Source: Bradyrhizobium sp. Ash2021 (GTDB lineage: Bacteria; Pseudomonadota; Alphaproteobacteria; Rhizobiales; Xanthobacteraceae). Taken from it: a stretch of DNA of 64,000 nt. The notes below the pieces were generated by a model. It made no database searches. It was not told where the DNA came from and saw only the letters and a list, made by a program, of their open reading frames with translations. This document shows, piece by piece, positions 59,725 to 64,000 of the stretch. The position numbers were made by a program, and so were the translations under genes. How positions within the stretch are numbered: position 1 is the first letter of the stretch; each line of letters starts with the position of its first letter. The stretch covers positions 8,476,501 to 8,540,500 of the forward strand of contig NZ_CP100604.1 in NCBI RefSeq assembly GCF_031202265.1. The letters are read 5' to 3'.

Positions 59725-60591
59725 TTAAGCTAATCCAGCCTGCTGCTCGAACTCCATAGGGCTCAAATATCCGATCGTCGAGTGCCGGCGTTTCGGATTG
59801 TAGAAGCGCTCAATATAATCGAAGACGTCAGCCTTGGCGTCATCCCTCGTTCGGTACACTCTGCGCGTAGTCCGCTCGGTCTTCAATGACGAGAAGAAGC
59901 TCTCCATCGCCGCGTTATCCCAGACGTTGCCTGACCGGCTCATCGAGCAGACGACGCCGTGATCGGCCATCAGCCGCTGGAACTGTTCGCTGGTGTATTG
60001 GCTGCCGCGATCGGAATGATGCAAGAGCGCGTCCGGTTTGCCCCGTCGCCAGATCGCCATCACCAGGGCGTCAGTGACGAGCTGGGCCGTCATCGCTGCG
60101 TTCATCGACCAACCAACCACACGGCGGGAGAAGAGATCGACGACAGCGGCAACATAGAGCCAACCCTCCGCTGTCCACACGTACGTGAAGTCAGCGATCC
60201 ATTTGCGGTTGGGAGCGGACGCATCGAAGCTGCGGTCGAGCACGTTGGGAGCGACGGCGGCGACCTGCCGCTCACCCAGATCGGGCGGCAGTCGCCGCCG
60301 TCGTGGACGGGCTTTGAGAGCCTGTAGCCGCATCAAACGCTCGATCCGATGCAGTCCACACAACCCGCCTTCCGCCAACATGTCGTGCCACACTCGCCTC
60401 GCGCCATAGGTTCGATCGCTGGCGAGGAAACTGGCGCGAACCTTCGCGCCCAACTCCTCATCGCTCCGGCTGCGTTGGCTGCGCGGCCGTGTCAGCCAGG
60501 CATAGAACCCACCCCGCGAGACACCGAGCGCCCCGCACAACCATTCCGCCGGCCAGATCCCCCGGTGCTTCGCGATGAAGGCGAACTTCAT
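59725..60591 (-). CDS. IS3-family transposase OrfB (catalytic part)
   Basis: A 288-residue protein from ATG 60591, with an HTH_21-type N-terminus (YGARRVWHDMLAEGG) and the rve integrase core: Asp in WIADFTYV, Asp in HHSDRGSQYTS, Glu in NAAMESFFSSLK, the DDE triad, with the following Lys. The active enzyme is probably the OrfAB fusion made by -1 frameshifting on the A7 run at 60627-60621 (minus strand). It ends 30 bases inside the left end of the IS. It appears intact. Confidence 0.95.
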   Translation of the reverse strand: MKFAFIAKHRGIWPAEWLCGALGVSRGGFYAWLTRPRSQRSRSDEELGAKVRASFLASDRTYGARRVWHDMLAEGGLCGLHRIERLMRLQALKARPRRRRLPPDLGERQVAAVAPNVLDRSFDASAPNRKWIADFTYVWTAEGWLYVAAVVDLFSRRVVGWSMNAAMTAQLVTDALVMAIWRRGKPDALLHHSDRGSQYTSEQFQRLMADHGVVCSMSRSGNVWDNAAMESFFSSLKTERTTRRVYRTRDDAKADVFDYIERFYNPKRRHSTIGYLSPMEFEQQAGLA

Positions 60592-60878
60592 GTTGATTCC
60601 TTCGCGAAGTAGGCCGCGGCTTTTTTTAGGATGTCCCGTTCGGCTCTCAGCTTGGCGACCTCGCGCTTGAGCTGCGCGATCTCCAACTGCTCCGGCTTCA
60701 TCTGGCCCTGGCCGGGGAATGCATGCTGCGGATCGTCCGCCAGCTGCTTCACCCAATTGCGCAACTGCGTTGGATGAACGCCAAGGTCTGCTGACGCCTG
60801 CGCATACGACACGCCGCGCTCCTTGATCAGGCGTACAGCCTCAAGCTTGAACTCTCGCGTAAACTGCCGTCTCTCCAT
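60588..60878 (-). CDS. IS3-family transposase OrfA (DNA-binding part)
   Basis: A 96-residue protein with an HTH_Tnp_1 domain (RREFTREFKLEAV-like start: MERRQFTREFKLEAVRLIKE) and a C-terminal leucine-zipper helix (EIAQLKREVAKLRAERDILK). Near its end the run of seven A in the mRNA (60627-60621) is a likely -1 slippery site giving the fused transposase. Its stop overlaps the OrfB start. Confidence 0.95.
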   Translation of the reverse strand: MERRQFTREFKLEAVRLIKERGVSYAQASADLGVHPTQLRNWVKQLADDPQHAFPGQGQMKPEQLEIAQLKREVAKLRAERDILKKAAAYFAKEST

Positions 60879-60938
60879 GACACACCTCCTGCTCCATAAA
60901 ACACCTAACTCGGTGTCCTCGGAACCGGGTGCAGCTCA

Positions 60939-61016
60939 CTGCTCAATGTTGCAAGCATGATTCGGAACCGTTCTGTCCACGGCATAGATTGGCCTTTACG
61001 ACGAGAGAAACCTTGA
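60939..61016 (+). pseudogene. Probable C-terminal end of the broken ParA-like gene
   Basis: Directly after the IS a frame of 25 codons is open (LLNVASMIRNRSVHGIDWPL and five more residues) and ends in TGA at 61014-61016. This stop overlaps the TTG start of the next gene. The word is compatible with a ParA C-terminal helix but too short to prove it. About 150-200 codons of an ordinary ParA are missing between the two pieces. Confidence 0.45.
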
Positions 61017-61714
61017 AGAAGTCAGAATACCAGGCTCAAGTCGATTCATTGCTTTCTGCGATTAAGAAACATGTTTCCGGCTCCGGTATCGACTTGGGTG
61101 TCGAACACCACAACTCTTTATTGGTCGTGCTGCACTGGATCGACTATTTAAAAAAGTCCGAACTCACAGGCTGCTGTGATGAAATTCTAGATGGTATCCG
61201 AGCAACTGCCGTTGAAGCGTCTGGTTGCATTGCTCTAGGGCTAATTCGCCCTGCTATCTTTGCGCTCCGGGCACAAATCGACGCAACGGTAGCGTGGCTC
61301 TACTTCAAGGACCATCCTAAAGAGTGGGACTTCTTAATACGAACGGGGGACGGGTTCAAATCGAGGAGCGAGATAATTGAATTTCTAACAAAATTCGTCG
61401 ATAAGTTTGGCTCACGATTCTCGATACTTAGCGCTCACAAACTGCGTAAGGTTGATCAGCCGTACCGGTTACTTTCAGCGCATATCCATGGTCAGAGCAC
61501 ACTCGTAATACCGACATTTCAAAAACTCGAAGCGATGGTTTATGCCGAAAAGCAATGCAAAGAGGCGGTAAGCCTCCAGGCGGAGGTGTCGGAGTATGTG
61601 AGTGATATCTTTCTAGCTTACTTCGCGAGCAAATGGCCTTCGCTTCCCGACGAAATATTGAAGCCAGTAAAATCGCGAGTTCCATCTGAAAAACACGCGA
61701 AATTGTTCTCTTAA
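61013..61714 (+). CDS. Unknown protein, once probably coupled to the ParA-like gene
   Basis: A 233-residue, mostly helical protein from TTG 61013, with GAGAGAAA upstream. The frame can be read from a GTG at 60929, but that lies inside the IS end and gives no plausible N-terminus. It contains a Cys-rich spot (ELTGCCDEILDG), a hydrophobic stretch (GCIALGLIRPAIFALRAQID) and His residues in VEHHNSLLVVLHWIDY and SAHIHGQST. No family recognised. GC is lower than in the surrounding core genes. The start overlaps the stop of the short frame at 60939-61016, as in a coupled operon. Confidence 0.6.
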   Translation: MKKSEYQAQVDSLLSAIKKHVSGSGIDLGVEHHNSLLVVLHWIDYLKKSELTGCCDEILDGIRATAVEASGCIALGLIRPAIFALRAQIDATVAWLYFKDHPKEWDFLIRTGDGFKSRSEIIEFLTKFVDKFGSRFSILSAHKLRKVDQPYRLLSAHIHGQSTLVIPTFQKLEAMVYAEKQCKEAVSLQAEVSEYVSDIFLAYFASKWPSLPDEILKPVKSRVPSEKHAKLFS

Positions 61715-61832
61715 TTTTGAAACAGCTCGGAAATAGTCTTCCGAAAGCGCGGGGTACCCATCCCCTCATCGCTCGCCAGCACGCCCCTCACCGCCCGCCC
61801 CAACCCCGCCGGCTTCCGCTCGCCCGCCCCTC

Positions 61833-64000
61833 TCACCGCGGCCTCAGCGTGATCGCTTCCGCCGTCGCGGCCTCGACCGCCGCACGGCTGTACAGCAGCG
61901 GGACGTACTGCCCCGTCGCCCACAACGGCGCGAGGTCGCGATAGTGCCCGCTGAAGGGATCGCCGGATTGACCGGGGGTGTTGATGGTGCGGCTGGCGTC
62001 CCAGCCCCCGACATCGATCACCATGCGGAACGAGGCGCCGCTGATCAACCGGTAATCGGAACGCCGATAGGTGGCGGCGTGCGGCACATTGCCCGCGCCG
62101 CCCAAAGCCAATGGTCCCACCGAAAGCTGCGACGCCGTGGCCTTGTCCGCCAGCGGCATCAGCGCGTGATCGAATTTGGCGACGTGCAACCGGTCCCAGC
62201 GCCAGGTGGTGGAATCCTCGCCAAGTCTGTCCACGACCTCGGCGACTGCGCTGCCCAGACTGTCGCGGAGAATGCGATCGCGCGCGGCCGCGGGCTCGTC
62301 CAGGAGCCGAGGATCCGGCACTTCAAGGAATGCAACCATCGCCGGAATGCCGGACGCCTCCGGCGCGATCAGATTGGCGGCCTTGGGCGCCGCGGTCTTC
62401 AGCAGCTCGGCGCCGAGGTGATTGGCGATCCAGACCTCGAACACCGCAGCAGCCGCGCTGTCGGCGCTATCGCGCGCGTCCCACGCCTTCAGCAGCTCGA
62501 GCCCCTTTTTGACATTGGCGTCGTCGGAAGAGAGCGGTTTCAGCAGCGCGACCAGCCGCCGCGCCAGCATCGAGGTATCGTCGTTCTGCAAATCCATCGC
62601 GTCGGCCAGCGTCATCTTGCTGTTGGCCTGCAGCACCTCGACGATGCGCTGCCAGCGCGCGCTGTCGGCCCATTCGAATCCGACCTTGCGCTCGGCGACC
62701 GGATAATCGGCTGGCAGGTTCATCTGGTTGGCGGTCGCGAACCAGCCCTGCTGCGGGCGATAGAGCTTTGGCAGTTCGTCGAGCGAGAGAAAGCCCTGCC
62801 ATTCGTAACGGCCGTCGCCGGGCACCGGCATCAGGCCGTCATAGTTGACGCGGCGCGGCGTCTTGCCGGCGGCGACCCAGCCGATGTTGCCTTTGGTGTC
62901 AGCATAGAGCTGGTTCTCCGACGGCGCGCCCCAGCGCCGCATCGCGGTGAGGAAGCCGTTCCAGTCCTTCGCGGTCATGTAGTCGGACGAGCCGAAATAG
63001 GCCGAGGTGCCCGGCTCGAACCAGATCGAGCGCACCGCGAAGGCGCGCTTGTTGACCTCGTCGACATGGATGACGGGGCCGTGGCGGGTAAACTTCAGCT
63101 CGAGATCGCGATCGCCCTCGCCCTTCACCTGCTCCTTCTCGTGGACGATGCGCATGTCCTCCCAGCCGTCACGATAGCGATACTGGTTCGGGTTGGCGGG
63201 ATTGAGCTCGTAGACGTAGAGGTCCTCCTGATCCACGCTGAAGATGGTCAGGCCGAACGCAATGGTGTCGTTGTGGCCGATCGATATCCCGGGAAGCGCC
63301 GGCTCGCCGGCGCCGATCACCGACAGGCCGGGCGCGTTGAGCCCGACGATATAGCGCAGCGACGGCACGCTGTGCTCGCGATGCGGATCGTTGGCGAGAA
63401 TCGCGCGGCCGGTCGCGCTCCGCGCCGGGGCGACCACAAAATTGTTGGAGCCGATGGTGTCGCGCTGCTGGTCGGCCTCTGCCAGATACACATCGGGATC
63501 GTGCGCCAGCGCCGCCTTCTGGTCCTTCGCCAAGGCAAAGCTCACCGGCCGGGTGGCGAGGTCGTAAGACGCCAGCACCGCCTTGGGCACGCTGCAGGGG
63601 TCGAGCCCTTCGGGAATCTTCGTCGTCCAGGACGGTTCGAGCTTGACCCGCAGGCGATCCGCCTCGAGCCCGGCCGCGCAGGCGACCAGCGAGCGCTTGA
63701 CCTCGGAGGCGACGTTTCGCGTCAGTCCGTGGCTGCGAATCCGGACCACGTCGTCCGCCGACCACAGATCCGGCATGGTGCCCGCGATCTTGAACTCGAT
63801 CGGGCGCGGCCGCCGGCCCGCCTGCACATCGCCGACATAGGCGTTGACGCCGGCGACGAAGGCTTCCGCAAAGGTTTTGGCCTTGGGGCCATAGGCCGCC
63901 CACTCCGCCTTCATGTCGCCGCGGTAGAGAAACAGCCGCAGCGCCTTGTCCTGTTCGGCATAGGCCGCGCCGAAATCCTTTGCCAGCAGCCCGAGCCCGC
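61833..64000 (-). CDS. Penicillin acylase family protein, C-terminal part
   Basis: The frame is open through the right edge of the window, so the signal peptide and first part of the alpha chain are missing; about 720 residues are seen. The Ntn-hydrolase nucleophile is the Ser in DTIGSNNFVVAP, exposed by self-cleavage. AILANDPHREHSVPSLRY and ISIGHNDTIAFGLTIFSVDQ follow as in the family, and GGAGNVPHAATYRRSDY lies near the end. Such periplasmic enzymes cleave amides, including acyl-homoserine lactones and beta-lactam side chains; the substrate here is unknown. The 118 bases before the unknown gene hold nothing clear. Confidence 0.92.
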   Translation of the reverse strand, partial: GLGLLAKDFGAAYAEQDKALRLFLYRGDMKAEWAAYGPKAKTFAEAFVAGVNAYVGDVQAGRRPRPIEFKIAGTMPDLWSADDVVRIRSHGLTRNVASEVKRSLVACAAGLEADRLRVKLEPSWTTKIPEGLDPCSVPKAVLASYDLATRPVSFALAKDQKAALAHDPDVYLAEADQQRDTIGSNNFVVAPARSATGRAILANDPHREHSVPSLRYIVGLNAPGLSVIGAGEPALPGISIGHNDTIAFGLTIFSVDQEDLYVYELNPANPNQYRYRDGWEDMRIVHEKEQVKGEGDRDLELKFTRHGPVIHVDEVNKRAFAVRSIWFEPGTSAYFGSSDYMTAKDWNGFLTAMRRWGAPSENQLYADTKGNIGWVAAGKTPRRVNYDGLMPVPGDGRYEWQGFLSLDELPKLYRPQQGWFATANQMNLPADYPVAERKVGFEWADSARWQRIVEVLQANSKMTLADAMDLQNDDTSMLARRLVALLKPLSSDDANVKKGLELLKAWDARDSADSAAAAVFEVWIANHLGAELLKTAAPKAANLIAPEASGIPAMVAFLEVPDPRLLDEPAAARDRILRDSLGSAVAEVVDRLGEDSTTWRWDRLHVAKFDHALMPLADKATASQLSVGPLALGGAGNVPHAATYRRSDYRLISGASFRMVIDVGGWDASRTINTPGQSGDPFSGHYRDLAPLWATGQYVPLLYSRAAVEAATAEAITLRPR

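Larger units (their letters stand above)
59695..60938 (-). mobile_element. IS3-family insertion sequence
   Basis: 1244 bases with perfect 17-bp terminal inverted repeats TGAGCTGCACCCGGTTC (59695-59711) and its complement (60922-60938); GACACC is shared a few bases further in. It begins TG and ends CA, and carries overlapping orfA and orfB on the minus strand. The flanking triplets (ACC left, CTG right) are not the same, so there is no direct target duplication, which fits a deletion next to the element. Confidence 0.93.

Noticed and set aside
60592..60756. A fused transposase frame starting at 60756
   Set aside because: This is the -1 frame over orfA; the two proteins join only by frameshifting at the A7 run.
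60929..61012. N-terminal extension of the unknown gene from a GTG at 60929
   Set aside because: It starts inside the IS terminal repeat, so it cannot be the original start; TTG 61013 has a ribosome site and the overlap with the upstream stop.

Overview
The window reads as chromosomal DNA of a Bradyrhizobium-like alphaproteobacterium (Nitrobacteraceae). This rests on high GC, a PhyR-NepR-EcfG general stress locus, a CycM-type anchored cytochrome c, a urt-ure urea operon, a Tad/Cpa pilus locus, and several families of short palindromic repeats in the gaps. The assignment comes from gene content and protein resemblance; no database was searched.

Layout. 1-1250: end of an AI-2E-type permease, then a DUF883 membrane protein and a holin-like membrane protein behind a perfect EcfG-type promoter. 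1251-3043: repeats, one small exported protein and an orphan terminator. 3044-6867: the general stress response module (phyR facing nepR-ecfG, then an HWE-type kinase). 7230-19667: one long leftward operon, urtABCDE followed by ureD, ureA, a Mesh1-like alarmone hydrolase, ureB, ureC, two small ABM-domain proteins, ureE, ureF and ureG; it couples urea uptake to urea hydrolysis and nickel insertion. 20224-22511: DEAD-box helicase, an IF-1 and a cold shock protein, a likely cold-adaptation group.

22626-38001 holds two Tad/Cpa pilus blocks. The leftward block has an intact cpaB and two TadE-like pseudopilins. The rightward block has pilA, cpaA, an internally deleted cpaB remnant, cpaC, cpaD, cpaE, cpaF, tadB and tadC, with tadD facing it. 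Between them lie two paralogous sterol-desaturase-family genes flanking a frameshifted polytopic membrane protein gene.

38121-48194 holds a leucyl aminopeptidase and an NlpC/P60 peptidase, convergent with a Yej-type peptide ABC transporter that has two tandem binding proteins. The set suggests peptide or muropeptide salvage. 48404-59404 is mostly housekeeping: cycM, kdsB, pheA, a luciferase-like oxidoreductase, metF-metH and two glutathione S-transferases. 59405-61740 is a small AT-richer accessory patch: a parA-like gene destroyed by an IS3-family insertion plus deletion, and an unknown gene that was probably coupled to it. The window ends inside a penicillin-acylase-family gene.

Most notable items: the broken parA with a coupled unknown gene; the split Tad locus with a relocated cpaB; a roughly 500-600 bp dispersed repeat seen twice (1408-2010 and 58078-58582); an alarmone hydrolase inside the urease operon; and an orphan terminator suggesting a small RNA.
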